From NCBI GenBank assembly GCA_902806575.1, contig CADCXD010000011.1, positions 1,054,001-1,118,000 on the forward strand: DNA of 64,000 nucleotides, read 5' to 3'. The DNA comes from Jackrogersella multiformis. Lineage: Eukaryota > Ascomycota > Sordariomycetes > Xylariales > Hypoxylaceae. The position numbers were made by a program, and so were the translations under genes. The notes under the pieces are model-generated. The model saw only the letters and a list, made by a program, of their open reading frames with translations. It did no database searches and was not told where the DNA came from. This document shows, in pieces, positions 34,021 through 45,875 of this stretch. The stretch's first letter is position 1, and the number at the start of each line of letters is the position of its first letter.

Positions 34021-36015
34021 TAGCCAATGAAATATCGAAATTGTCGAAACACCTTTCTGACGTGAAATTTTACTTTTTAATTTTTCCTTAAACGGTTAAC
34101 ACTCTAACTAATCATTCTGTCCTTAATAGTTCCTTTAATTTGTTTCTCAATTGTGGGACAGTACATTACTGCATAATTGCATACCAGGTATCCCAGTTTC
34201 ATTAACATCCATCCATCAACATTTAATAAAGGTTTTCAACATTTCTTCAAACATTTCTTAGTTCATCATACGTACCTAGGTATGTATCATACCTACCTCA
34301 TATATATTATATATTTCGTATTTCATATCATCAATTTTATAAACAATTTATGGCTAGGCTTCATGAATATGAAAAGTATCATTTAACGGCATTTTATATT
34401 CATCGTGTACAATATTGCTTTGTAGCCTCGGAGATCTTTCTGCTAAATTCTCTGATCAGATTGTTAAATAATCTTTTTTCCGAAAGAAAGGCAGGGCTGC
34501 CTCGTCACTTGCCAAGGAGGAGCCGCAAGGTGGTTCCATGTGTCTTCTATTACCTATCCTCCACTATTAGCAGACTACCTAGGCAGGTAGTGCTAAGATG
34601 GATTTCCTAGACGTCTTCGGAGTACCACCGAACAAAGCTGCAAAGTACGGGGTCACCTCCCGCTTATAGTAATCGTGGTTCGGAGGATCTTCGATAACCC
34701 TCGGACAGGTTTCCTCCTACCTGGCAGCCTGGGCTACCACTGCGTGTGGTTGGCAGCGATCATGATGTATTCATATAACTGCCACCTTCGCCAACGCCAT
34801 CTTCATGCGTGCGTCATCGAAGAAATGACAGGTGCCTCATATTTGGCTGCCTCTCGATGCCATCTACCCGCTCTATGATCCTGAATGCTACCCTTTTGAT
34901 CTCTATTGGTGGTTCAAGAACGAGGCATTGCATGCATGATGGATTTTGCTGATGGACGTTGCTAATGATAATGAGGCTTGGTTAAACTGATCTCAAAGCG
35001 GGGTGCATTAGACGATGCAGATGCACTTACTTAGCGATCTACCTTCAAGTGCACTGGCTACAATGCGATTTATTTTTACTTTAATTACGTTCCGTCTCCA
35101 TCCCATCTACACTAGCTGACTGGCTGACTACCTAGTTCACCCTGCTCCTTTCCAACTTGGCTGGCTGGCTGGCGTGCCGCAAGGCCTCGTTTGGGATTCG
35201 CGAACTGGTGAGAGTACCTACGCAAGGCGCTCTAAAACCCCTGTTTGTGGATCGACGCGGCGCTCCAGGGGCTTGACGTTTGACTTGGCGGTACTTGGCG
35301 CCTATGACGATTCCCTATCCAACCGTCTGCGAGCTAGGGTCATTTTGCCGACCTACTATGTACTAGGCATGTACGGATTCATATTCCCTAAACGAGAATC
35401 TCAAGCAACTTCCAAGCAATCATCCAGAGCCTCCTACATGTATTATTCGCCGGCGAGAACTCTGGCCGTACCATGCAGCATAGGGTAAGGGGTTATGGGG
35501 CTACATCGGCGCAGTCGGGCTGGACGATCTTTTAAAAAAGACGGGATATCCCTCCTCTCCTTTAATACTATTGTCCATCTTCCCGGGTTATCGTCTTCTT
35601 TCTAAACAACCCTTCTCATTTTTTCCTTGTACTTCTTTTGGTGAATTTTCATTTCTCTGGAAGACATAGGACATATTAGAGCGGACCCTGGAGGTGCATT
35701 TTTATCCGTCTTTGTTACTCAGCCTAGACTCACCTCTACCCTCTTGTTGTTTTCTTCCACACCACTCACTTACACATTGTTCTTGCACATTGTTCCCAAC
35801 TTACACTCGAATCAGAGATTCGCCTACTATTTTCCTTCTCACATACCTGGAAGTACGTAGATCAGATTTTCTGTACATTTTACCTCGGTACTTCGGATTT
35901 CAGTTCAAGTCTTTCGCTACTCATTTAACGAGTACTATCATAACCCTTAGACTACTACCTTCGACTTGTCTGGTACAAAAGGGGGACAGTTCAGTATAAA
36001 AAAAAAAACCTCAAG

Positions 36016-37466
36016 ATGGCGCCAAGTTTCACCAGTATCTTTACGGCGCTCCTCGCCTTGACTCCGTTGGGCACGGCATACCCGTTAAATGTATGGCGGC
36101 CTACTGCAGAGGCAGGGACATCGCTAGGCGTCTTCGTTAGCAATCCAGATTCGGCAGACGTGGTTCCCAACTCTTACATCGTGGTCTACCAAAAGAATTC
36201 TACCGACGATGAAATCATCGCACACCAATCGTCAGTAAAGGTGGCCATCAAGAAACGCAACCTAGGCAAGCGAGGGCTGAATGGCCAACTACTTTCCACG
36301 AGGGTTCGTACGTTTGCCATGTCGGGCTGGCGGGCTATGGCCTTGGAATCTGACGACCTCATGATGAACGAGATCAACAACATGGCCATGGTTAAGTATA
36401 TTGAGGCCAACACATACGTCAAGGCCGCCGCTCTGATGAATCAAATCAACGCGCCCACGGGTCTGGAAAGGCTGAGTCATGCTGATGCTGGAGAATCGGG
36501 CTACGTATTTGACGATTCGGCTGGGGAGGGTATCACGGTCTACGTTGTGGACACAGGTATCATGGTTACGCACGAGGACTTCCAAGGCCGTGCTACGATG
36601 GGTTTCAACGCGGTCGAGGAAGAAGAGGTATGATTCTCACCCCACCACATATCGGATCCATCTGTGTGGCGCATCTCATGCGACAAGATGCCAAGAGATC
36701 TAATGATGAGAAATTCGAGCTAACAATGTGATGCAGGCGACGGATCTAAACGGGCACGGCTCCCACGTTTCAGGTACAGTCGGTGGCGCAACCTTTGGGG
36801 TGGCTAAGAACGTGCAGTTGGTCGGCGTGAAGGTCCTAGATGCCAACGGAGGTGGCACCAATGCCGACGTACTCGACGGTCTTAATTTCGTTGCATCTGA
36901 CGCTACCAAAGGGAAATCGGTAATGAACATGTCGCTTGGTGGTTCCGCCTCCCAAGCCATCAACGACGCAATCGAGCGCCTCTTTTCGAATGGTGTCGTC
37001 CCCGTCGTCGCTGCCGGAAACGAGGCTCAGAATGCCGCCAATGTCTCTCCGGCGAGCAGTCCTAACGCGATCACCGTTGGCGCTATCGACCAAACTAACG
37101 ATAGACGTGCAAGCTTCAGCAATTTCGGTCAAGTTGTTGATGTGTATGCCCCCGGCGTGAATGTGGAAAGCGTCGGCATTGCGAACGACAGCGCAAGCGA
37201 AGTTTTGAGCGGCACTTCCATGGGTATGTTCCATCTCCTAGACGACGGAGTAATTCATCAACTGCACTAAATAAATATAGCTAACCAGGATGACAGCTTC
37301 GCCACATATCGCCGGTCTTGCAGCCTATCTCATGGCCCTCGAGAACATTACAGATGTCATAACAATTTCGAATCGTATCAAGCAATTAGGTGCTGCTTCG
37401 GGTTCGAGTGTCCAACGAAACGCCCGAGGCACGACTAGTGTCATTGCCAACAACGGTAACCTATGA
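36016..37466 (+). CDS. Secreted subtilisin-like serine protease (S8, proteinase K-type)
   Basis: Three exons, 36016-36627, 36737-37223 and 37297-37466 (422 aa). A signal peptide ends near residue 21. An inhibitor-I9 propeptide follows (VPNSYIVVYQKN from about 51). The catalytic triad is complete: Asp179 in VVDTGI, His211 in NGHGSHVSGT, Ser365 in SGTSMASPHIAG, with the oxyanion Asn in AAGNEA. The motif around Ser365 is restored only by using the second AG after the last branch point. The mature domain would be about 270-280 residues, normal for the proteinase K group. It probably acts outside the cell on host or environmental protein. Flanking genes are unrelated. Confidence 0.93.
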
Positions 37467-39758
37467 TAAGGTCCATGCCGGTACTATCATGCGATGCTAA
37501 GTTGCAAGCGATTCATGCGGCTAGGAGAGCATTACGATCACCATCATCGATTCCTACACATACATTATCCTTGGGCGCATTATCATCAGCATATTAGCGA
37601 AGCATCAAGTATCTAATATCAGACAGCGAAGTGGGATAAAAGCGAAGACCAGTCCTTGTCCATTTTTGTTTTTGGGATTGATTGGGATGATTATGAGCGC
37701 GAATCGGGGGAAGTACATATAGATGAGCGGCTATGCATTATAGAGACGATGAGAGGAGAAAAACGTCTATTACTTATTCAGGCGTGGAGCGATTATTTTT
37801 ATGGCCCATGGGCGAATTACTGGCTCGAGCGAGTGTTTTATTACACTGTTGTGTATATTTTTGTGAGGTAGAGATTTCACTACCAAGTACATATTAAATT
37901 CAGCGATCCCATTCACCAACATGCACACATCGACAGCCCTTCGGCTGACGAGAATCGAGAGCCGACTTGTTGATAAATGTCACCAATAAACATTGATTCT
38001 CTTATGTAGTCCAAATATACGGGGTAGGTAATGGATATGCGTGAATAATTTAAGATACTAAGGCTGAAGACAAGAGCTTTCTAGTCCGGGCCGAGCAGAT
38101 CTCACACATATGCCGGAGTCTAACGATAGATCTGATAACTTAAGACCTTTCTATTCCTGGACTAATCTTGCTTGAGAACGAGGGAGAATCCCCCGAGGAA
38201 AACTTATGTGATAAATATCTTACCCTAGGTACCTAGGTATGTAAGGAGTCGGTTACATATCGCCAGAACGTTGCGAAGCTTCACTCCAATACGCCGCACT
38301 CCCGCCTCGTCATACATATGATGGCGAAGCGGAATTCTTCAACGACCGACCCCCCCAAGGCTTACGCAATACGTCGTGGGACATGAGACAAGACATTGAA
38401 GCCAAGATCTTAGATGCGCCCAGTCTTGAGACCCTTGGGGATGAAACGTATCTTGGCAAAGAAAAATAGGCCGAGAAAGCTTGCTCTGCCATGCCCAGCC
38501 CGCCGCCACGGTCTCGAACGCAGCGCCATCAGGGACTTTAGGTAGCTTTCTCGCGAGCTGCCAATTACCCGTTCTCTCGATTTTGAAACCTCAGATCTCG
38601 TTCGTGAGACAGATCCTCATCTGGCACAACCGCCGCAGCGGAAACACATAGGACGCCAGCCTCGTCATCGTCCACGGTATCTACGTCGTGGAGGAAGTGG
38701 TAGTCTTGCGGAGTAACAATATAATCAACGTCACGGTGGGATGTACATACGTACTGCCCCAACCCCTTTCGGGCAACGGCATGGTTGGGGAAAAACGTGC
38801 CTTGACTACGGCCCGGTCCGAGAAGCCTAAGTCTGTCCATTCTCCTTCGGCGTTTTGTGTACAATAAGCCACAGCTCAACCATGACCTGCCTGAACCAGT
38901 CATCTATGCCAGATGGTTGGCGTTGGCATTGTATAGTGAAGCGGCGCTGTCGTCGTCGCGGTGTAGTTCGTCGTGATGTCTTACTAGAGATAGAGAAACT
39001 ATACTAATAGCAAGCACGAATAAAAATACGTTAGATTAACGAAAGAGGGAGTGAAAGCGAAAGTGCAAATACTGCCCCTAGGTCGTTAGTAACATGGGTT
39101 CATTAAGGCATTGGTGTCATGTTCATACAATGAGTTCTAATTAGTCGAAGCAATGTAATCATCTACATCGTAATTATATCGCATAATTCTGGTTATGACT
39201 GAATCCTTGCCTTCTGGGTTGATACATCCGGTCAATTTCATAACCGGAAAAGGAACATTACCAACAATCCTACAACTTCACTCAATATATAATAAGTCGC
39301 TCTTATGTTGACGATCCACAGCAGGCAACTCGATCTGGACAACGACCAAGTTCAGAGGCCCGCTGAGTGCCTACGAGCCACGGTGGACTCGGTACTCCTC
39401 GTCATGTTTAGTTTGATATCAGCACTTCTCGGCACAACCGCAGTCATTGAAATAGACTGGGTTGTAATTTGACATCCGTGCTTGTTCTCGAGCTACCAAC
39501 CCATCTCCTCAGGGTATGGGACGACTATAGAACGCGGAATACACTCATTAGGTATAATATTAGTTTGTATTATTAGTAAGGATTCTGAACAGGGCATATT
39601 ACATTTCGCAGAACGTTCGTAACGGCAACGCCTTACCCACCAAAAACATGACAGCGTAACCAGTTACTCTTCATTAATAGCCCTGCTGTCGGCAAAACTC
39701 ACGTTTAGTGTATATCCTCAATGACGCCATGTGGGTACGAAAATTCAATACATGCACA
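37467..39758. other. Intergenic region with possible gene remnants
   Basis: The tract lies between the 3' ends of the subtilisin gene and ERG9. No intact gene can be built. A GC-richer island at 38250-38930 has protein-like frames broken by stops (listed separately). The frame at 37656-37871 (71 codons) has no domain. Confidence 0.45.
38236..38930. other. Possible decayed gene island
   Basis: Composition changes to GC-richer, codon-like DNA within an AT-rich spacer. On the plus strand a frame from about 38241 to 38469 reads with plausible protein character (for example FFNDRPPQGLRNTSWDM and IEAKILDAPSLETLG) but has no start codon nearby and ends at TAG. On the minus strand 38565-38903 is open for 112 codons, and another frame over 38681-38872 reads DLGFSDRAVVKARFSP. 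None is recognised. It could be a relic broken by frameshifts, a small unrecognised gene with introns, or chance. Confidence 0.25.
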
Positions 39759-41382
39759 CTATAATTCCTCGTGAATCAGAGGCGTTACTGTTGCCTTGGC
39801 TGCGGCTTTGAGGCTAGATGCAGCCTCCCTGTCGAATATCACGTCGAATCTCGCCCCGAAGTACCACGCTGTGCCGAGCTGTTTGAATTTCGTTAATTCA
39901 CCTTTACATAACTGAGGGTATGCATGGATATAATACGTACCATTAGACCGGACACCAATAGAAGCACAACTATCACGGCGCCGATTAACGACAAAGCCTC
40001 CCATAAATCGCTCTGGGCACCTTCCTGTCCCTCGGCGTCTTGTATGGCCTGCAGCTTCTTGGGGTCTTGCGTCGGGAATAGGGTCTCGATGAATTGCTCA
40101 ATCTGTTTGTGCTTGGTTAATATTTGCCAACTCAACTACCGAGAATGCTAAAAAGTAAAAAGGGAACGGCTTACCTTGCCACAGGCTACACTGATCTCGA
40201 GGAAGTGAGGATCTCTTGGGTCGTTCTTGCTCGCTATCCTCCTCGCATACCCCTTGAATACGTCGCACACTACTCGTAGATTCTGCGTTGATTGCATCAT
40301 GAGATGACAAGCATCGCCCTTGGTGATCTTGATGTGACTATAGAAGATTTTGGGATTCTGAAAGACGAGCTCGAGGGTCGCAATGGCCATGGTCTGCGGA
40401 ATGGCGACGAAGTTGAAGACGCTCTGCTCCTTGATACCGGCCATGTAGAACAAACAATCATCTGCATGCTTTAGGGCGTTGAGAACCATCTCGGAGCTGC
40501 AGTGCAAAGCTTGGGTGCGGTGCTTGGGGTCGAACAAGTCGTCCCAGTTGTCGACGTACTTGCTCCAGATATCCTTAGGCCAAAATCTCCGCTTATCTTC
40601 AAAGTCCTCATGTACATCACGGATGATGTTGGTCTTCTGTAAGAACTGCCCCATGCTCTCGGAAAGTTCCATGCGGTCAAGCAGTGCGGGATTGGCCGTG
40701 TTGCCTTGGACAAAAATGCGCGTCAGGCCCTCCCCAACCAAGCCAGCGACGTAATGACAGTAGTCTTCATATTCGGGAACTGTCTTGACGCCTTCTTGAA
40801 ACTCGGCGTTCAGTGCATAGTCAGCCATGCCATTTCCCATTTTGATGGTGATATCCTCGATGACATCGTAGTACTTCTTATCGATCTTCTTCAGTTCTAC
40901 GATCACGTCGTCGAAATGAACAAGCAGTTTGCGATCCTTCTCGTCAGGTCCACTGCCAGTGAAGGTCCAACCGTCGATCTTCATATACTTGTAGAACTCG
41001 CGCAACATAGGCTCTTTCGTCTTGACAGACAGCGTCATGTCATCCTCGATGGTGTCCAGTCCTCTTAATACAAGGTAGAAGAGGGCAATAGGCACGAGCA
41101 TTTCGGGCTGCAGCTCTTGAATGACAGTGGCGAAGCTACGGCTTGTCATGTTTAGAAGTTCGAAGCATGATCGTAAAGTCGGAGCCTCTTTAGAGGTATC
41201 GCGACTATGAACTGGGTCATGCCAAAGTTTCCTGTGATGCGAAGCACCGAGTTAGCGACATACATATCAGGACAGGTGGATGACGACGATTACGATGATG
41301 GATAGGAGCTTCACCATTGTATAATCGACCGAAGTTGATTCGGGTGAAACATGAAGTAGACGGCGTCTTTGAGACCTCCCAT
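39759..41382 (-). CDS. ERG9: Squalene synthase (farnesyl-diphosphate farnesyltransferase)
   Basis: Four exons on the minus strand: 41315-41382, 40175-41231, 39941-40102 and 39759-39878 (468 aa). It condenses two farnesyl diphosphates through presqualene diphosphate to squalene with NADPH, the first committed step of ergosterol synthesis at the ER. The short first exon supplies MGGLKDAVYFMFHPNQLRS and the join creates IIQWKLWHDP. The two Mg-diphosphate-binding motifs are intact: DTIEDD from Asp82 and DVHED from Asp228. VFNFVAIPQTMAIATL and the CHLMMQSTQN region are also conserved. A single membrane anchor (ALSLIGAVIVVLLLVSGLM) lies near the C terminus, just before the last intron. Length and order match fungal enzymes. 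Confidence 0.97.
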
Positions 41383-42538
41383 GTTTGCGCTGGAGGTTAT
41401 TAGATGGCGGTGAGTAGGTAGGTTCGCGATGATTAAGGGGGAGAGGATATCGAGCGTGCGCAGGCACAATAGTCAACCGACTACGAGTTGGTACCGAGGC
41501 CTATGATAATACAGTAGTAACAGTATTTAGGATGTGGATGACATTCCAAGTGTTGATATTATTACGACAGGTTAGATATATTGTGAATGAAGAGAAAGTG
41601 ATGATGATGTCTTGTTGTGATGGAAACAACTGAGATTTGTTGTAGAAATTTGAATTTGTTTCTTAAGCATTACCGATATTAAAAGTTTACCACACTAGAA
41701 GAAATCTAGCTCCGTCCCCACATCAAATTTCAAATAGGGCGGCGAATTGGCGGATGAATTGATTGGTCCAGGGATCAACCCTGTAGCCCACCTGTTTAGG
41801 AAACTCTAGCAGGTCCTACTAGGTAGTGTATGTAAGTGAAGACGTCATTGGCTTGATTGGTTCATTACCTTGTAGCCCGTTCCTAGGTCATACGTAGTAG
41901 GTACCTAGGTAGGTCAAAATTCAAATGGATATATATCTACACTACCTTATGTACCTAGGTAGGTACGTAGGTACGTACATGTACTTACCTAGGAAGGTAC
42001 CTATGTACCTATGTATTTAGGCTGGTTGTATGCAGGTATTCCGTACACCTGGTAGGAGCAAAGGTAATGCATACACTACACTAGATCGTACCAGATACTA
42101 TTACCTACCTGCCCAGGTGCTAAGAGTACCTAGGTAGCTCAGGTACGCTGTAGGGCGGTGGCATTGTAATTTTCTTGCAGGCTGGCAGGTCCACTATTAA
42201 CATTTGTCGCGTTGGGGTAAGGGCAATTGCGTCCCGGTCTTGCGGCTAATCTTGAATCCACCTGTTTCCAAGGAGGTAGCTACCTACCCAGCTGCCCAGC
42301 AACCTAGATATTCTCCAAATCAATTGAGGGGTTCGTCTCTACCTAATGCATTGTATTTTCTCCAAATCCATACAATGTGAATTCCCTCCGTCACCGATTT
42401 TTTTTTTCTATTTTCATCATCCCAACAAAACAACATTTACGTCTTTACACCATCGTGCATCGTGCATTCATTAATCGCCCAAGTCAATTCTAATCGATTT
42501 ATTTACATGTTATTTGTTGTTCGTATAAGCATCTGAAC
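41383..42538. other. Divergent intergenic region upstream of ERG9
   Basis: This holds the ERG9 promoter and the 5' region of the next plus-strand gene. A palindrome cluster occupies 41880-42136. No ORF of note is present. Confidence 0.5.
41880..42136. repeat. TACCTAGGTA-type palindrome cluster
   Basis: Units include GTAGGTACCTAGGTAGGTC near 41898, TGTACCTAGGTAGGTACGTA near 41951 and TTACCTAGGAAGGTACCTA near 41986, with further degenerate copies to 42136. Confidence 0.75.
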
Positions 42539-43287
42539 ATGTCATCACCAGGACGCGAGGAACGCCAGCAGGCGTCGCAGACCATGAGCCTATCGATCCG
42601 TCTGCCTTCTGTGGTCACTCCTAGCCCATTGGCGACAAGCATGAAGAGTAGCTAGAGCCAGCCTTCGCTGTCCCCTGGGCTGGCCATAACCGCATCGTCC
42701 GCGGCCGCCGAAACCTCCAACACAAGCACAAGTGCCAAGTCCTCTACCGAGATGAAAATCGCGAGCAGCCCTGCCAACACTGGAACCAAAAGAGCTGCCT
42801 CCGATGACATTAGCGATCCAGCTAAGCCAGCTTCAAAGCGCATCAAGCTCTTCAAGTCGTGGAAGGAGGCTTTCCAACCAATCCTTGATTCAGTACCATC
42901 TGAAGATGCACCCACGCGAGCGGTTCGCATCTGGCTTTGCCGGATCGGTGGCCTACACGGCTTGGAGAAGAAAGATCTGCCTGATCTTAGAAGAGTCGCT
43001 ATGTTAGGCCACAATTTACGCCAGGCAGATTACAATGACATCAAGGAGTATTTACTATCCATCGCCAACGCAGAAGGGTGCCTCGAGACGCACGCGCAGT
43101 TGATTGCAGCCGATGCGTATGAAGCCCTGTGCCTAAAGAAAGTCACGGAGCAGGGTGCTGTACTGGAAGAGGACGCTGAGGCGAAGGTGACAAAGGTAAG
43201 TGTGACCCAAGGGTCCCTCAGACTAAGACGATGAATCCTAACTTGTCTAAGGAACGCAGACTTGAAATTAGAACTATCAAGCATTGA
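42539..43287 (+). CDS. Small protein of unknown function; upstream in-frame TAG
   Basis: The supported frame is 42752-43195 joined to 43252-43287 (159 aa from the ATG at 42752). The intron has GTAAGT, CCTAAC and TCTAAG. The same frame stays open upstream to an ATG at 42539 except for one TAG at 42653-42655, and the sequence on both sides reads as a continuous Ser/Thr/Pro-rich segment. The folded part runs from FKSWKEAFQPILDSV to ADAYEALCLKKV and looks helical; no family is recognised. Either translation starts at 42752, or a weak 45-nt intron (42611-42655, GTGGTC...GCTAG, in phase) removes the TAG, or the allele is a pseudogene. Confidence 0.5.
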
Positions 43288-44837
43288 GAGGCGCGGTATC
43301 ATCGCCTATTGCTACTCGTTGTGGCCTCACCCTGAAGATCATATTCGGTGTTGGTGACGTACTTGATAGTATGTCTCTTGGTCAAACGGTAGCACACGTC
43401 TCTGTACGCAGCATTCACGGTGTGTCTTGAGTCCTAGGTAGCTGAGAGTTGGAGATGAAACTGTGGCACGGAGGATAGGAGAGGATGGTTTTGTAGTGTT
43501 TGTCCTGATCAGCTTCTTGACTCGGCAATTGGTGATGATAACCATGCCTACCTACCTACCTAGGTACATACCTAGTTAGGTAAGCAGTTGAGTTTGCATA
43601 TGATTTATTGTACTCCGTCACTCTTTTATTGTCGGCATGATGGAACGTGTTAGTTAAACCAATGACGGGAATGTTGTGGAATAAACTCAGGAGTTCGTGA
43701 AACGGATATTTAACTTCGTAGAGGTGAGGAATTGACCGTAATTTAAGATGCCGAGTCGAGTGTAATAGCATGCAACACATAGGATAATTTGAGTGTGAAC
43801 TTGACGGTCTGAATAATTGTTAGTTTTATTTTCACATTTTACACCAGACATTGTTCATCCTCTTTATTTTATTTCATGGTGCAGTTGCTCCATTATTCGA
43901 TTGTTCATGTTTTACTTAATAAATAATGTGTAGCCTCTGTGCATTTGTGCTTCTATACCTCTTGAAATTCATGTAAGTCGTTTGTATTATGCTTTCCAAG
44001 TTATCATTCCTATTACTAGCACTGGCTACACATAAAGTTCGCCTTGTGCCCTAGCGGGCACTGCGCTTTAATTAGCCAAACGGGCAGGATTAACTTTCTA
44101 CCTCATTTAAGGTGGTTATCCTATACAAAATCATATACTTTACTAATATGTGTTTTTAGCGCTGTATTATACATATAAAAGCATATATATACGCATATAA
44201 AATCCTTAAGAGATTATATACTAATACTTAATTAATTACTGCCCGTTTCGTTAATTAAAGCGCAGTGCCCGCTAAGGCACAAGGCGAACTTTATGTGTAG
44301 CCAGTGTTAGTATTAGGTAGGTACCTATTATTATCATCAAGTCTACAGGTATATATGTAGGTAAGGTACCTCTGTAGCAAGATGGATGGTGCTAAGTATA
44401 CCTACCTAGGTACCTGGTAGGTAGGGTATATTGCCGATCAGCCGGGACATACATCACCAAGACAGAATTTGCCCCTCTATTGACTGACGCTGAAAGGGGC
44501 AGAAGGGGGCAGTTACACACCTGATTAGCACCTGGGCATTTAGCACTACGTGTCTGTCTACCCCTAACCTACCTACCTAGGCCCAGGTACCTAATAGCTT
44601 GAACTTTCCAAATTCCATACCTACCTAGCCTACCTACATAAGGTATCCCATACATACCTACCTTATATATATATATATCTGTACATTTTTAAGTTGATTG
44701 TAATTTATATCCACGATCGATTTGATCTTATCCATTCTTTTATTTTAATTGATTTTAAATATCCTCGTTTTTCTGCTGCGTCCGATACCTTTTCTCGATC
44801 ATTTCAAACTCTTGTTCCTCCTTCTCCGTACCCTCCT
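43288..44837. other. Intergenic region containing a MITE
   Basis: No coding region is supported. It carries the 295-bp MITE at 44016-44310 and palindrome clusters at 43550-43570, 44313-44430 and 44568-44645. A TA microsatellite-like stretch lies near 44664-44680, just before the next gene. Confidence 0.5.
44016..44310. mobile_element. MITE with 72-bp terminal inverted repeats and TA target duplication
   Basis: The arms 44016-44087 and 44239-44310 are inverted copies that differ at only four of 72 positions by eye. They begin CTAGCACTGGCTACACATAA and CTAACACTGGCTACACATAA respectively, and end at CGGGCAG. TA flanks both sides (44014-44015 and 44311-44312). The 151-bp core is AT-rich with no ORF. 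This is the classic form of a non-autonomous Tc1/mariner/pogo-type element. Near-identity of the arms suggests recent mobility, or selection or conversion for a foldback structure. Confidence 0.85.
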
Positions 44838-45875
44838 ATGCCATCCCGAATCGCCATCCCTGACTATAGCGTCAACACCAATCATATATCCGCCATGGTA
44901 GCTCATGACACCAAAGAAAATAGATATCTCATATGGGGTGGTAATGGTTGGATTGCAGGCCACCTTGAGAAACTTCTGAAGAGTCAAGGCAAGGAAGTCT
45001 TTACGACCATCATCCGCACGGAAGACCGTGAAGCCGTCAAGGCGGAGCTGTGCAAGATCAAGCCTACCCACGTTCTGAATTGTGCTGGCTGTACTGGCCG
45101 CCCCAACGTTGATTGGTGCGAAGACCATAAGGAGAAGACGATACGGTCTAATGCCATCGGGACCTTGAATCTAGCCGACTGTTGTTTTATTTCTGGAATT
45201 CATTGCACCGTATTTGCCACTGGTTGCATCTACCACTACGACGACGCCCACCCGATTGGAGGTCCTGGATATACGGAGACTGACCCGGCAAACTTCACGG
45301 ATAGCTTCTATTCTGAGAACAAGGGCCACGTCGAAGAGGTGAGATAGATAGCCCTGCCCAGACCGACCCGGAAAAAAAACATATCCCCATAGGAAATAAG
45401 CTGATTGGCTTACAACGACTTATAGATCATCAAATACTATACGAACTGCTTGATCCTCCGCTTGCGCATGCCGGTGTCTGATGACCTACATCCACGCAGC
45501 TTTGTCACCAAGATTAGCAAGTATGAGCGTGTGGTTGACATCCCAAACAGCAACACGATCCTCACCGATCTTTTGCCAGCATCTATCTTGATGGCGGAGC
45601 ATAATGATACGGGGGTGTATAATTTTACTAACCCGGGAGCTATCAGCCATAACGAGGTACTGTCGCTCTTCAAAGAGATTGTCCGTCCGGATTTCGCGTG
45701 GAAGAACTTCAGCGTGGAGGAGCAAGCCAAAGTGCTGAAGGCCGGGCGCAGCAACTGCTTGCTGGAGACAACGAAGCTGGAGAAGAAACTAAAAGAGTAT
45801 AATTACTCTGTGCTCGAGGTCCATGAGGCTTATAGACGATGCTTTGAGAGGATGAAAGCTGCAGGGGTTAAATAA
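44838..45875 (+). CDS. UDP-4-keto-6-deoxyglucose 3,5-epimerase/4-reductase (UDP-rhamnose synthesis)
   Basis: Two exons, 44838-45338 and 45426-45875 (316 aa). The alternative start at 44895 gives 297 aa and a more typical family N terminus (MVAHDTKENRYLIWGG). It is a short-chain dehydrogenase/reductase with the nucleotide-binding motif WGGNGWIAGHL, followed by THVLNCAGCTGRPNVDWCE, TGCIYHYDDAHPI and the catalytic FYSENKG (Tyr-x-x-x-Lys). The C-terminal half has LRLRMPVSDDLHPRSFVTKI and NFTNPGAISHNEVL. These features match the bifunctional plant UER1 / fungal UDP-rhamnose enzymes rather than the single-function bacterial RmlD. The partner 4,6-dehydratase is not in the window. The join VEE|IIKYYTNCLILRLR is unambiguous. 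Cytosolic. Confidence 0.88.

Larger units (their letters stand above)
31758..36015. other. 4.3-kb gene-poor intergenic region
   Basis: It separates the divergent F-box and subtilisin genes. A (CT)n microsatellite lies at 32326-32353. Dense TACCTAGGTA-type palindromes fill 32686-34020, and AT-rich DNA follows to 34450. The frames at 34177-34610 and 35174-35488 have no domain and irregular composition and are not called. A T-arm-like GGTTCAAATCTCGG near 33671 does not fold into a tRNA. The last 0.4 kb is pyrimidine-rich, as in fungal promoters before a strong start, and is followed by a poly-A run immediately before the subtilisin ATG. Confidence 0.5.

Noticed and set aside
35174..35488. 104-codon frame upstream of the subtilisin gene
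   Set aside because: No domain or family likeness; sits in a long promoter-proximal spacer.
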